DNA of 37,336 nt from Chitinophagaceae bacterium (GCA_947447265.1 CANFKC010000045.1:1-37336); one strand, 5' to 3'. Positions 23,650-32,785 are shown, numbered from the stretch's first letter. Notes: generated by a model not told the origin, from the sequence alone. Program-made: numbers and translations.

Positions 23650-24357
23650 CTATGGTTTTATGGTAACAGCGGGCCAGGCAAGTACCTGCACGCCCGGTGA
23701 ATAGTGAAACAATTCTGGTTTAAAACCGCTCGCGGTTGCTGTCAGCAAAGGGTAGGTGAGACTGAGATCGGTAACAGTAGCGCGCTGTAAAAGCCAGGCA
23801 ATATGCTGTATTTCGTAACGGCTCAGTTTTGAACCACTGTAATTATAGAGGCAGTACCTTTCGGAAAGCCATAGCTCGAGATCTGTTTTTTGTTCAATTT
23901 GCTCTTTTACCTCAAAATTGAATTGAAGGTAGCGTGTCTTAAACGTGCCACCTGCCCGGTTTATTTTTTCGTAATGATAGGGTAGTCCCGAGATCCCTTT
24001 AGCTATAGCGCACGACAATTGTTTGCCGCCTTCTATGCTCAGGAAGTATACGCCGGGTTTGCCGCCCACTTTTACATAGGTGCGGATATTGATCTCGTTA
24101 AAATCTGAAATAGGGTTGAAGTGCGGTAAGTATCGTGGGCGAATTTTTTGCATTTGAAATGGCACAACGGAGACCCAGGCATCGCCCTGGAATAGATCCA
24201 ATTCCAAATTGGCAGGAACCAATGGCCTGAGCCACTCTGCATTTACGCGACCATGAATAAATACCAGATTATTCCATTCCTGATACCAAACCCACGGGCC
24301 CTGCGGCATTGGCCACGGCCTGTGTTTTCTTTCATCTAAAATGTGTTGTTGGCTCAT
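23650..24357 (-). CDS. DUF2071 (YqjF-like) protein
   Basis: The 235-residue soluble protein matches the DUF2071/YqjF family: WNNLVFIHGRVNAEWLRPLV with the following P/L pattern, GDAWVSVVPFQM, FNEINIRTYVKVGGKPGVYF, and the Tyr/Phe-rich middle. The family resembles the acetoacetate decarboxylase-like fold and has no proven reaction. Its start codon overlaps the stop of the upstream GNAT gene as ATGA. Confidence 0.85.
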   Translation of the reverse strand: MSQQHILDERKHRPWPMPQGPWVWYQEWNNLVFIHGRVNAEWLRPLVPANLELDLFQGDAWVSVVPFQMQKIRPRYLPHFNPISDFNEINIRTYVKVGGKPGVYFLSIEGGKQLSCAIAKGISGLPYHYEKINRAGGTFKTRYLQFNFEVKEQIEQKTDLELWLSERYCLYNYSGSKLSRYEIQHIAWLLQRATVTDLSLTYPLLTATASGFKPELFHYSPGVQVLAWPAVTIKP

Positions 24358-25232
24358 AGCTGGAATGAAGTTTGTGGATCCAGCTCTTTTATCATCTCAT
24401 ATAGGCAGCCTTTCCTGGGTAAACCACATGCTTCCAGAAACAGATTTATGCTGGCGCAATCAACATCAGTTGCAATAGCCTTTACCCTTGGTGCAGTATT
24501 CAGGGCGAGCATGGCACGCAAAATAGCAGTGCCTATACCTTGCCTGCGATGTCCTTGATCAACAGCTATTTGTGTAATGTCGCCTGATTCATACGCAGTA
24601 ATGCCATAGCCTGCCAGCGTGTCGCCAGCAAACGCGCCTATGTACTTAATGTCAGCAGGCACCCTCAATACAGATTCAATACTGTTTTGCCATGCCGGAT
24701 GAAAGTCCCACATGTGTTGCATTATTTCGCGCCCGGGAAATTCAATCTCTTTTACTTGATAACCTTCGGATAATGCCTTATCAGGCAGGTGTAGTTCATC
24801 AGCTGGCAACACAAAGTAGTTGAATTCTCTGGTTATCTGCAGACCCTGTTTTTTGTAAACTGCTATAGCATTAGTATTGTCTTGCATTACATCAAGAATG
24901 TACTGCTTTATGTTTTGTTGTTTTAAAAACGGTTCAGCGGCATGAAATATTCTTGCTGCCAGGCTTCTGCCACGGAAGGCCGGGCGTGTTCCTGTTCCGG
25001 TATCGTAGGCGGAGAGCATCCCGTCGTATTCACCTACGCAATTAAGTGTAAAGCTCACCAATTCGTCCCCCTCAAATGCGCCGAATGATAATTCAGGCAC
25101 ATACCCCCTGCGGACAAGCATTTTTTCAATGTCTGTCTTGGTCCAGCTGACAGGGTAGTCTTTAAAGGCATCCTGCCAGGCGCTGTTTATTATAGCTATG
25201 TCTATACCGGTAAGTGGCTTTACAATTATCAT
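24354..25232 (-). CDS. Tandem two-domain GNAT acetyltransferase
   Basis: The 292-residue protein appears to hold two GNAT domains. The first (about 1-140) has TGTRPAFRGRSLAARIFHAA as acetyl-CoA loop and DVMQDNTNAIAVYKKQGL after it. The second (about 155-285) has ITQIAVDQGHRRQGIGTAIL and DVDCASINLFLEACGL. Such double-GNAT proteins include mycothiol synthase MshD and antibiotic acetyltransferases; no specific match is visible here. It is second in the operon, 20 bases after the OsmC gene. Confidence 0.88.
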   Translation of the reverse strand: MIIVKPLTGIDIAIINSAWQDAFKDYPVSWTKTDIEKMLVRRGYVPELSFGAFEGDELVSFTLNCVGEYDGMLSAYDTGTGTRPAFRGRSLAARIFHAAEPFLKQQNIKQYILDVMQDNTNAIAVYKKQGLQITREFNYFVLPADELHLPDKALSEGYQVKEIEFPGREIMQHMWDFHPAWQNSIESVLRVPADIKYIGAFAGDTLAGYGITAYESGDITQIAVDQGHRRQGIGTAILRAMLALNTAPRVKAIATDVDCASINLFLEACGLPRKGCLYEMIKELDPQTSFQL

Positions 25233-25252
25233 GGCGATTTCTGTTTAAGTTA

Positions 25253-25723
25253 TCATGCAATTTTACATGCCGGGTTGTGCGCTACTTTAAAATTTACGGA
25301 ATTGGCTATAAAGCATTTTTCATGTGCTTTGTCGTGTAGCGCATTGGCTTTTTCAATCATGGTTCCGTCAGTAATAGTTACTACAGGGTTAAGTGTTACT
25401 TCGCTGAAGTGCCCGCCACCTGTGGGTAGTTGCACCATTATGCCAGTGGCACTGTCTGTATAATCAACAGCAATTATCCCCGCATCGGCACACAAATGCA
25501 AATACCACAGCATGTGGCATGATGATAGTGCGGATAGCAAAAAATCTTCCGGGTTATGTTTTGTTACATCGCCCAGGAATGGCGCGTCTGATGAGGCCTT
25601 TATTTCAGGTTTGCCATCTATCGCAACTGTATGGCTGCGTTCATAGGCTTTGTAGTCGCTGGTGCCGCTGCCCTTATTGCCGGTCCATGTTATGGTTGCT
25701 TTGTAGTGGTGTAGTTTATTCAT
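25253..25723 (-). CDS. OsmC/Ohr-family peroxidase-like protein
   Basis: The 156-residue protein has the OsmC fold markers, including NPEDFLLSALSSCHMLWYLH with Cys69 and KAHEKCFIANSVNF with Cys137, the two redox cysteines that reduce organic hydroperoxides using lipoyl or other thiol donors. It is the first gene of the nine-gene operon, next to a candidate -7 box. A peroxidase at the head suggests the operon belongs to a stress or detoxification response (inference). Confidence 0.92.
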   Translation of the reverse strand: MNKLHHYKATITWTGNKGSGTSDYKAYERSHTVAIDGKPEIKASSDAPFLGDVTKHNPEDFLLSALSSCHMLWYLHLCADAGIIAVDYTDSATGIMVQLPTGGGHFSEVTLNPVVTITDGTMIEKANALHDKAHEKCFIANSVNFKVAHNPACKIA

Positions 25724-25745
25724 GTGGTTGCGTGTTGTTATTATT

Positions 25746-25753
25746 CAAATTTA
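25746..25753 (-). promoter_or_regulatory. -7 box of the OsmC-GNAT operon
   Basis: TAAATTTG on the minus strand matches TAnnTTTG exactly and lies 22 bases before the OsmC ATG. A TTG at the usual distance is lacking, so the promoter may need an activator. Confidence 0.4.
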
Positions 25754-26020
25754 AGGGGGATGTAGGTATTAATACTTATACAGTTTCCTCGCTTTTCACC
25801 GATACAGTTAATCTGTTTAAGCCTGCGCTCGTAAAGCCAGGGGTAAGCGAATTTCACCAATTACATCGTGGCAGTTCCATTGCTTTAAGCTTGTCCCTGG
25901 TTTTTAGTTGCGTCTCCTAAATCTTGGATGATAACCAAATCGCGGCACTGCGACTTTAGGCATTTATATACCAACGGCATTCTCCTCAAGCCGCAAACAA
26001 AAGCCAGACTGCCCTAAAAC
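25754..26020. other. Intergenic stretch without a convincing gene
   Basis: Between the OsmC promoter and the lipoprotein terminator I see no gene. A plus-strand open frame to 25920 is mostly antisense to OsmC and has no start context. No repeat family found elsewhere in the window is present here. Confidence 0.4.
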
Positions 26021-26050
26021 ACTAAAGGATGCCAATCGGCATCCTTTAGT
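26021..26050 (-). terminator. Strong hairpin terminator of the lipoprotein gene
   Basis: A 13-base perfect stem (ACTAAAGGATGCC / GGCATCCTTTAGT) with loop AATC, followed on the minus strand by GTTTTAGG. It begins 23 bases after the stop codon at 26074. Confidence 0.8.
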
Positions 26051-26073
26051 AGTATTTTTAAAAGCAGTACTTA

Positions 26074-26643
26074 TTAGTACTTCTTAATGTCAAAATAACC
26101 TTCTGATGCGTTCATTACTGTTCCTCCTGGTTTATCAAGCGACTGGAACCAGAATTTGCCTGCAATATGCGGCAGGAAAGCGCCATTGCTATCGTTGCGG
26201 CTCACATAAACCTGGCCTATATTGCCATAGATACTTGAATAGACTGCACGGCTACCACTAGCTGTATCATACACTATTACATACCTGAGGTTGTTATATT
26301 TATTCAATGTGCCAAAGGTGTAGATCTGGTTGCCATACACTTCTTTAAAGTACATAGTAACTACATGGCCTGCTGAAGGCATTGCTGTAATAATATTGTA
26401 GCCGCCGGTATCAAGATACCAGGAACATTGCGATGAATCAGCAGAAAATGGTACACCGTTTAGTTTTACACTGAAAGCGCCGGAGCCTGACCATGAAAAC
26501 TGGTCGCTTGACGTAAGTGCATCAATAGGGTTTCCACTTGAATTTGCATTAGTTACAGGGTTAGCTACATAGTCGCCATTGCTACAAGCACTAAAAGTGG
26601 CAATAGCTGCAATAGCTAGGATAGAGCGTAAAATCTTTTTCAT
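26074..26643 (-). CDS. Outer-envelope lipoprotein, DUF6252-like
   Basis: The 189-residue product begins with a lipoprotein signal (MKKILRSILAIAAIATFSAC) with Cys20. A Ser/Asn-rich linker precedes a beta-rich domain (GAFSVKLNGVPFSADSSQCS, then VVTMYFKEVYGNQIYTFG). This resembles the small Bacteroidota lipoproteins of the DUF6252 type, which have a short N-terminal FxAKVNGxxWxA-like strand. The function is unknown. It is monocistronic, with its own promoter and terminator, divergent from the DUF5686 gene. Confidence 0.85.
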   Translation of the reverse strand: MKKILRSILAIAAIATFSACSNGDYVANPVTNANSSGNPIDALTSSDQFSWSGSGAFSVKLNGVPFSADSSQCSWYLDTGGYNIITAMPSAGHVVTMYFKEVYGNQIYTFGTLNKYNNLRYVIVYDTASGSRAVYSSIYGNIGQVYVSRNDSNGAFLPHIAGKFWFQSLDKPGGTVMNASEGYFDIKKY

Positions 26644-26662
26644 CTTTATTGTTTTGAAAGCA

Positions 26663-26691
26663 TAAAGATACTAAGACCAATTATAATACAA
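26663..26691 (-). promoter_or_regulatory. Candidate promoter of the lipoprotein gene
   Basis: On the minus strand TTG (26691-26689), 18 bases, then TATCTTTA (26670-26663), which differs from TAnnTTTG at the last base only. It is 19 bases before the ATG at 26643. Confidence 0.45.
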
Positions 26692-26726
26692 AATATTATT
26701 TTTGAAACACACTTTCCGCACTGGTA

Positions 26727-26755
26727 TTGCGTTTTCAAGTCTACGCTTACCTTTA
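26727..26755 (+). promoter_or_regulatory. Candidate promoter of the DUF5686 gene
   Basis: TTG (26727-26729), 18 bases, then TACCTTTA (26748-26755), one base from consensus and with the same spacing and same last-base departure as the divergent lipoprotein promoter. The GTG start at 26806 is 50 bases downstream. Confidence 0.45.
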
Positions 26756-26805
26756 TGCGGACGTCAGATGTGGCAGTTCGCTATAACAACAATTTTTATT
26801 AACCG

Positions 26806-29214
26806 GTGATTCAAAAATACCTCACTTTACTACTGCTTTGTTTCGTTTTTGTAGCTCATGGGCAACAAAAGCAATCTGCCGTTATTTATGATGCCAAAAC
26901 AAAATTGCCGGTTTCTTTTGCAACTATTAAGTTCGGAAGCACGGGTAACGGCACAATTGCCGACCTCAACGGAGTATTTGAATATGGTGCTGACAATATT
27001 AAAGAGGTCGAAATTTCGTGCCTGGGTTATGAGCCTTTGAAGCTGTCATTGCCGCTCAGCAAAAGTAAAATATACCTTGTAGCTAAAGAAAACACACTGA
27101 ACGAGGTATTCGTGAAACCCCAATACGATAAAATATACCGGATACTCAATGCCGCCATAGCCAACAAAGACAATAATAATCCGGAGTTGTACAATTGGTA
27201 TAGGTGCAAAGTATACTACAAGATGGTGCTCGACGTGGTTTTGCCCGATTCTGCTGCCCGCGACACCAGTAAAGATCGCCGCGAATTCAAAAATTTTGCT
27301 GACAGCCAGCACATGATCATGTCTGAAACCTACAGCCGCCGCACCTGGCAGCGACCGCAGGAGCTACAGGAAGAGGTATTTGGTAGCCGGTTTTCCGGTT
27401 TCAAAAAGTCAATGCTCACCGGGCTGGTCACCGATGTGTTGCCATTTCATGCCTACAGTAATTATTTAACGCTCAATGGTAAAGACTATCACAACCCCGT
27501 AAGCAGCGGCTACCGCATGCACTACAAATTTAACCTGAGCGACGAATTTTTGTTGGGCAATGATACGGTCTGGATACTGACATTTAATCCGGTTGGGACA
27601 AACGGGGATGCGTTAAGAGGCAAAGTATTCATCAATTCACACGGCTATGCCATCTCTAATTTTGTTGCGCGGGCTATTGATTCTTCGCTCAACAGGGAAA
27701 TTGTTGTGGAGCAACAATACCAACTGGTTAAAGAAGACGGCGAAGAACATTGGTTTCCTGCACTGCTCAACTACATCATTAACCTGAAAATGAAATCGAA
27801 GACAGGCTCAATTGACTACAAGTTGGTTGGCAATTCGTTCATTGATTCAGTAAGTTTCAAAAAAGAAGATGGCTTTAAATTTGATAAGCGCCACACAGTA
27901 AAATTGCTGCGCGATGCAGACGAATTGGACAGTGGGGCATGGAATGCGTTGCGGCCACTAGCGCTGAATGCCAAAGAAGTGCGCAGTTACAGGATGGTGG
28001 ATAGCATTGGTAAAACCGTTCATGCGGACAGGTTTATGAATTTTATGTCGAAGCTGCCCGAAGGCAAGCTGCCTGTCGGCTTCGTTGATATAGAGCTTAA
28101 AAGATTATTCAGTGCGAATTATTATGAACAATACAGATTTGGGCTGGGCGCACAAACCAATGAAAAAATACTGAAATGGGCTTCAGTTGGCGGTTGGGTT
28201 GGGTACGGTATAAATGATAAAGCCTGGAAATACGGAGTATCTGCGGAATTATATCTTGATGAGCACAAGGAATTTAAAATTGCCGGGGCATATAACCACG
28301 ATATCAGCGACCCGGGACGAATACATCTGAGTAGAGAGCTCGATAAAAACTACCTTAAATCGTACCTGCTGCGAAGGGTTGACGAATTGAATGAGTATAG
28401 CCTGGCTATCATAAAGAAGGTTGGCTATTGGAACATGGAGCTTTCTGCAAAGCAACAGGAGATTATTCCGAAGTATGCCTATAGCCTGGCTGTAGCTGGT
28501 GTGGAAGCAAATAAATTCAAGGCAGAGGAGGCTTCGCTTAATGTCCGCTATGCCTATGCCGAAAGAACGGCACCGGTATTTCAACATTATGTAAGTATAC
28601 CGGGCAAGTATCCCGTACTATATGGTAGGCTAACCTACGGTAATTTACAATATGGCGCGGAAAAAGTACCGTATACTCAACTTGTTACCGCGCTGGCCTG
28701 GCAGAAGCATTTTAACAGAATAGGCAACGAACATTTTTTAGTAGAGAGCGGGAAGATATTCAGCGAGGGAGTTCTACCCATCAGTAAACTGTTTGCCGGT
28801 AATGGTTTTAGAAACAGCCAGCAATCAATATACACATTCGGGGGTTTCATGACGATGCTGCCTTATGAATTTTACACCGATCAATTTGTAAGTGCCATGT
28901 GGCGGCACGATTTTGACTGGAAATTGTATCATCTTAAGTCTGCACACTCCAGTATTAGTTCTTCACCCTTCCCTGGTTTTCAATATAATTACCTGTATGG
29001 CACGCTGCAACACCCGGAAGCACAGCATTATGTGGAATTTGCAATACCGGATAAGGGCTATCACGAAGCTGGTGTCGTTTTAAGCAGCTTGTTGAGAATA
29101 AGGTATCTTAACCTTTATTATATTACCCTCAACATGGGCTATTTCTATCATTTTACCCCGGCCTTTGTTGCAAAGAATGGCAGAGTCGTATATGGGTTAG
29201 GGGTTGAATTTTAA
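26806..29214 (+). CDS. DUF5686 / carboxypeptidase-regulatory-like outer-membrane protein
   Basis: The start is GTG at 26806: no ATG is in frame upstream, and IQKYLTLLLLCFVFVAHG gives a clean signal peptide. Of 802 residues, about 20-95 form a carboxypeptidase regulatory-like (CarboxypepD_reg) beta-sandwich (VIYDAKTKLPVSFATIKFGS, then GTIADLNGVFEYG and VEISCLGYEPL). The remainder resembles the DUF5686 family: LNWYRCKVYYKM-like region, conserved WxxPxxLQEEVFGSRFSGFK near residues 180-200, and a C-terminal half of alternating strands ending in a Phe (YGLGVEF), typical of outer-membrane barrels. It is not a complete TonB-dependent receptor (no plug domain). Surface assembly or transport is inferred. 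Confidence 0.85.
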   Translation: MIQKYLTLLLLCFVFVAHGQQKQSAVIYDAKTKLPVSFATIKFGSTGNGTIADLNGVFEYGADNIKEVEISCLGYEPLKLSLPLSKSKIYLVAKENTLNEVFVKPQYDKIYRILNAAIANKDNNNPELYNWYRCKVYYKMVLDVVLPDSAARDTSKDRREFKNFADSQHMIMSETYSRRTWQRPQELQEEVFGSRFSGFKKSMLTGLVTDVLPFHAYSNYLTLNGKDYHNPVSSGYRMHYKFNLSDEFLLGNDTVWILTFNPVGTNGDALRGKVFINSHGYAISNFVARAIDSSLNREIVVEQQYQLVKEDGEEHWFPALLNYIINLKMKSKTGSIDYKLVGNSFIDSVSFKKEDGFKFDKRHTVKLLRDADELDSGAWNALRPLALNAKEVRSYRMVDSIGKTVHADRFMNFMSKLPEGKLPVGFVDIELKRLFSANYYEQYRFGLGAQTNEKILKWASVGGWVGYGINDKAWKYGVSAELYLDEHKEFKIAGAYNHDISDPGRIHLSRELDKNYLKSYLLRRVDELNEYSLAIIKKVGYWNMELSAKQQEIIPKYAYSLAVAGVEANKFKAEEASLNVRYAYAERTAPVFQHYVSIPGKYPVLYGRLTYGNLQYGAEKVPYTQLVTALAWQKHFNRIGNEHFLVESGKIFSEGVLPISKLFAGNGFRNSQQSIYTFGGFMTMLPYEFYTDQFVSAMWRHDFDWKLYHLKSAHSSISSSPFPGFQYNYLYGTLQHPEAQHYVEFAIPDKGYHEAGVVLSSLLRIRYLNLYYITLNMGYFYHFTPAFVAKNGRVVYGLGVEF

Positions 29215-29442
29215 TATAAGAAGAGGGAACCCCGATATAATTAAACCCTGTTGCCTTCCAGACTATTATAATCTATTACTCCATTTTTGCTTAACCTCAG
29301 ACAGCCAGCTAATTCAATAGCGTACTGCAAAAAATGTTGCTTCAACGAAATCTGTTATAATGCCTTTCTGACTGTAAGATTTTATCATATGAAAGTTCCC
29401 TCATCAGCCTTATCTCCTAAGAATAACATCTAAAAGCGATTC

Positions 29443-29742
29443 CTATAGAATAAGTATCAGTATTAGAATGATTACCAGCAGTGCACCGGCTGAAATGATA
29501 ATTACCGGGTCAGCGGTTTTCATCTCTTTCCTCATTCCTTTCAATTCTTGTTTAATGCTCTTACGTTCAGCGGTGCTTAGTGCAGAGAAATCGGTATTCC
29601 TTATCTCTTCAACACGAGATTTCATTTCCGTAACGCGGGCTTCTGTTTGTGCCCTTGAAAGATTGCTCATTGATGCCTGTGAAACTGTGGCAAAGCTGGT
29701 GAAAAGCAACATTAGCGCGAAAAAATAGATCTTGTTTTTCAT
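29443..29742 (-). CDS. Small envelope protein with coiled coil and C-terminal membrane segment
   Basis: The start at ATG 29742 gives a clean signal peptide (MKNKIYFFALMLLFTSFATV), which the upstream open frame lacks. The 99-residue protein continues with a charged helical region (ARVTEMKSRVEEIRNTDFSA, then STAERKSIKQELKGMRKEMK) and ends in a hydrophobic segment IIISAGALLVIILILILIL at the very C-terminus. Similar approximately 100-residue proteins are common and uncharacterised in Bacteroidota. The 228-base gap to the left (29215-29442) holds no gene or repeat I can support. Confidence 0.75.
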   Translation of the reverse strand: MKNKIYFFALMLLFTSFATVSQASMSNLSRAQTEARVTEMKSRVEEIRNTDFSALSTAERKSIKQELKGMRKEMKTADPVIIISAGALLVIILILILIL

Positions 29743-29954
29743 TGTTTTTGATTTTAATGGTGAATTATAAAATAGTTTTTTGGTTGCTGTTTGCAGCGTT
29801 TGTTTTTCTATCACAAAGATGAGGAGATTGAATGCCGTAACCGTTATACCATTCTGTTTCTTAATTGCATAATTCCCACTTAGTGGCATTTGTAAGGCAT
29901 GGGTTGTGCGGCTGCACATACAGTTGATTACGACATAATGCTTACTTTAGCCAT

Positions 29955-30263
29955 GTGGGTTTAATTTCGTTTTTGCAGCAGCACATGCTGCCGTGCCCCT
30001 TTAAAGCGCTTCTGCATATCGATTGCCCCGGCTGCGGTATGCAACGGAGTTTTATTGCGCTGTTGCAAGGCAACTTGCGCCAGAGTTTGCATTATCATCC
30101 GGCTACAATCCCATTGTTGGTATTGCTGGTATTTGCATTGCTGCATATCATTCTAAAATTCAGGAAAGGTGCTGCTGTTATTGTGTTTTTGCAGGCTGTT
30201 GTAGCTATTTGTTGTCTTTCATTTTATGTTTACAAAGTTGCGCATCACCAGCTTTGGTCATAA
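29955..30263 (+). CDS. DUF2752 membrane protein
   Basis: The 102-residue protein carries the DUF2752 signature PCPFKALLHIDCPGCGMQRS near its start and two hydrophobic segments (TIPLLVLLVFALLHIIL and VIVFLQAVVAICCLSFYVY). The start GTG at 29955 gives the family-like GLISFLQQHMLPCPF, but a weak promoter (TTG 29924-29926, 16 bases, TACTTTAG 29943-29950) would leave almost no leader, so ATG 29985 is possible. The function is unknown. It precedes a CCC-motif protein, a common pairing in the phylum. Confidence 0.85.
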   Translation: MGLISFLQQHMLPCPFKALLHIDCPGCGMQRSFIALLQGNLRQSLHYHPATIPLLVLLVFALLHIILKFRKGAAVIVFLQAVVAICCLSFYVYKVAHHQLWS

Positions 30264-30305
30264 GTAGGGTTTTGGAAAGACGAGGGGGCAATTAAATTGT
30301 AAATG

Positions 30306-30337
30306 TTGTGGTAGGCACTGTCAAACTTGTATCTTCG
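30306..30337 (+). promoter_or_regulatory. Candidate promoter of the CCC-motif protein gene
   Basis: TTG (30306-30308), 21 bases, then TATCTTCG (30330-30337), one base from TAnnTTTG. The ATG at 30380 is 42 bases downstream. This is consistent with the gene starting at 30380 rather than 30308. Confidence 0.4.
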
Positions 30338-30379
30338 GTTTCTTGCATTTACATTTATGTTTACCAATTAAATTACTTT

Positions 30380-30748
30380 ATGGATAATCTTACACAACGG
30401 GATAGCGATATATTCAGCCACCATCGTGCCGAAAGTCTGCCCAATGCAACTTCAGTGCTCGTTTTGGGTATTGCTTCCATTTTAACCTGTTTCTGTTACG
30501 GCTTGCCGGGCATTATTTGTGGCATAATTGCGCTTATACTTGCCAGTAAAGATAACCGGGCTTACAAGGCTAACCCGACAAGATACACTCCCGGCTCTCA
30601 CAGCAATGTTGTTGGCGGTAAAGTGTGTGCAATTATAGGGTTGATATTTTCTGCATTGTTTTTCCTTGTATTCGTTTTCCTTATTGCCATTTTCGGCTGG
30701 GCGGTTTTAACGCATCCTGAAATGATGCAGAACAATTTCGGACAGTAA
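30380..30748 (+). CDS. CCC-motif membrane protein
   Basis: The 122-residue protein starts at ATG 30380 (MDNLTQRDSDIF), after the candidate promoter. It has a polar N-terminus, a hydrophobic segment with a Cys pair (VLGIASILTCFCYGLPGIIC), a short basic loop (LASKDNRAYKANPTRY), and a second long membrane segment (VGGKVCAIIGLIFSALFFLV). This is the pattern of Bacteroidota CCC-motif/DUF4190-like proteins, of unknown role. It shares direction with DUF2752, 116 bases upstream. Confidence 0.8.
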   Translation: MDNLTQRDSDIFSHHRAESLPNATSVLVLGIASILTCFCYGLPGIICGIIALILASKDNRAYKANPTRYTPGSHSNVVGGKVCAIIGLIFSALFFLVFVFLIAIFGWAVLTHPEMMQNNFGQ

Positions 30749-30770
30749 AACGAAAAAAAATATAAGTAAA

Positions 30771-30800
30771 AAGAGCGTGCCAGCTTATCGCGGCACGCTC
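30771..30800. terminator. Bidirectional terminator between the CCC-motif gene and aspS
   Basis: AGAGCGTGCC / GGCACGCTCT form a 10-base perfect stem. On the minus strand TTTTTACTTATATTTTTTTT follows, a strong tail for aspS; on the plus strand the tail is weaker (ATTCTATATT). Confidence 0.8.
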
Positions 30801-30831
30801 TATTCTATATTGTAACTATTGTCTGAACTGC

Positions 30832-32601
30832 TTATCCAAGTTTCAAACTTAATTCTTTCAATTGAGCGTCATCAATTGCCGAAGGTGCATCCAGCATTAC
30901 GTCCCTTCCTGAATTATTTTTCGGGAATGCTATAAAATCACGGATGCTTTCCTGTCCACCAAGCAAAGCACATAGCCTGTCAAAACCGAATGCTATACCG
31001 CCATGTGGTGGTGCGCCATATTCGAAAGCGCCCATAAGGAAACCGAATTTTTCCTGCGCTTCTTCTTTGCTCATACCGAGTGCGGCAAACATTTTTTCCT
31101 GCAGGTCGCGCTGGTAAATACGGATAGAACCACCACCAATTTCAGTGCCGTTCAACACGATATCATAAGCGTTTGCCTTTATTTCAGCATATCTGCTCAG
31201 GTCGTTCATCAATTCAATGTGTTCCGGTTTCGGAGACGTAAACGGGTGGTGACGCGCAACCCAGCGGTTGGCTTCTTCATCCAATTCAAACAACGGGAAG
31301 TCAATAACCCAAAGCGGCTTATAAACGTCATGATCGCGGAAGCCTAAGCGGTTGCCTAGTTCAAGCCTGAGTTCGCTCATGGCTTTGCGGGTGCGGGTTT
31401 CGGCACCTGCAAGTATCAAAATTAGGTCGCCAGGCTGTGCACCGCACTTCGTGGCAATTTCCTTTTGCTGTTCTTCGTTAAAGAATTTGTCTACGCTGCT
31501 TTTAAACGTCCCGTCGGCATTGCATTTAATGTTAATTATGCCGGTCATGCCTATTTGCGGGCGCTTTACCCATTCTGTAAGCTCATCGGTCTGCTTACGG
31601 CTATACTCGCTGGCGCCTGGCACCGCAATGGCTAAAATAGTTTCAGCATCAACAAATACCTTAAAGCCTGTACTTTCCAGTACCGCTAATGATGTATTAT
31701 TAACCGGGGTTTTCAGGTTCTGGATCTTCATCTCAAAACGGATATCCGGTTTATCGTTGCCATAATGCCACATAGCATCATCAAAAGTCATGCGCGGAAA
31801 GGCTTCTGTAATTTCTACGCCCTTAACATCTTTAAATACGTGCTTAAACAGTCCTTCAAAGGTGTTCAGTATGTCTTCTTGTTCTACAAAAGCCATTTCA
31901 CAGTCCACCTGTGTAAATTCAGGTTGGCGGTCGGCACGCAAATCTTCGTCACGGAAGCACTTTACTACCTGGTAGTAACGATCGTAGCCGCTTACCATAA
32001 GCAGCTGCTTAAATGTTTGCGGACTTTGCGGCAATGCATAGAATTGCCCCTGGTTCATACGTGAAGGCACCACGAAATCGCGGGCACCTTCCGGTGTAGA
32101 TTTAATAAGGAATGGCGTTTCTATATCCCAAAAGCCCAATTTGTCAAGGTAGTTACGCACAGAACGGTTTACCTTGTACCGCAGTTCCAGGTTGCGCTTA
32201 AGGGTAGGGCGGCGCAGGTCAAGGTATCGGTATTTCATGCGCAGTTCATCACCGCCATCGGTATTTTCTTCAATAGTGAAGGGTGGTACATTTGCCGCAT
32301 TCAGTATCTTAAACGAGGTGATTTCTACCTCAATATCACCCGTAGATATCTTATTATTCTTGCTGGTGCGCTCAATTACTTTACCGGTTGCCTGCAATAC
32401 AAATTCGCGGCCTATAGGGTTGGCATCAAGTTGTAGGTTCAGTTCTTCATTAAAGTAGAGCTGGGTGATGCCATACCTGTCGCGCAGATCAGCGAAGGTG
32501 ATGCTTCCAAATTTCCTTACTGTTTGCACCCATCCGGCAAGGGTTACTTCTTTACCTGCATGCGCTAAGCGAAGCTCGCCGCAGTTATTTGTACGATACA
32601 T
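30832..32601 (-). CDS. aspS: Aspartyl-tRNA synthetase
   Basis: The 589-residue class II synthetase attaches Asp to tRNA(Asp). It has the N-terminal anticodon-binding OB domain ([20 protein letters not shown]), motif 2 ([20 protein letters not shown]), the GAD insertion domain (about 285-420) typical of bacterial AspRS, and motif 3 ([15 protein letters not shown]). Whether it is discriminating or also charges tRNA(Asn) cannot be told without seeing asnS or gatCAB. Full length and intact. The 479-base gap upstream (32602-33080) holds the octamer and heptamer arrays. Confidence 0.98.
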   Translation of the reverse strand: MYRTNNCGELRLAHAGKEVTLAGWVQTVRKFGSITFADLRDRYGITQLYFNEELNLQLDANPIGREFVLQATGKVIERTSKNNKISTGDIEVEITSFKILNAANVPPFTIEENTDGGDELRMKYRYLDLRRPTLKRNLELRYKVNRSVRNYLDKLGFWDIETPFLIKSTPEGARDFVVPSRMNQGQFYALPQSPQTFKQLLMVSGYDRYYQVVKCFRDEDLRADRQPEFTQVDCEMAFVEQEDILNTFEGLFKHVFKDVKGVEITEAFPRMTFDDAMWHYGNDKPDIRFEMKIQNLKTPVNNTSLAVLESTGFKVFVDAETILAIAVPGASEYSRKQTDELTEWVKRPQIGMTGIINIKCNADGTFKSSVDKFFNEEQQKEIATKCGAQPGDLILILAGAETRTRKAMSELRLELGNRLGFRDHDVYKPLWVIDFPLFELDEEANRWVARHHPFTSPKPEHIELMNDLSRYAEIKANAYDIVLNGTEIGGGSIRIYQRDLQEKMFAALGMSKEEAQEKFGFLMGAFEYGAPPHGGIAFGFDRLCALLGGQESIRDFIAFPKNNSGRDVMLDAPSAIDDAQLKELSLKLG

Positions 32602-32673
32602 ATTATTGATTTGAAAAGTGCTGCAAGATAACCTTAATTGCGCAATTGCTTAATGGCTCAACAGCTCAATTTT

Positions 32674-32753
32674 TTATTCGGCAATTCGGCAATTTGACAA
32701 TTCGACAATTCGACAATTTGACAATTTGGTAATTTGCAAATTTGTTAATTTGC
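32674..32753. repeat. Octanucleotide array, about ten units (consensus CAATTTGA)
   Basis: Consecutive 8-base units CAATTCGG, CAATTTGA, CAATTCGA, CAATTCGA, CAATTTGA, CAATTTGG and more degenerate TAATTTGC/AAATTTGT versions run upstream of aspS. The units are direct, without spacers, so this is a tandem array and not CRISPR. Confidence 0.75.
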
Positions 32754-32785
32754 CGCCAACGGTCTATTAGTCTCCTCGCCAATAG

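Noticed and set aside
25519-25920. 133-residue plus-strand frame ending in the OsmC upstream gap
   Set aside because: Mostly antisense to OsmC; the extra tail beyond 25740 shows no domain and would run through the operon's promoter.
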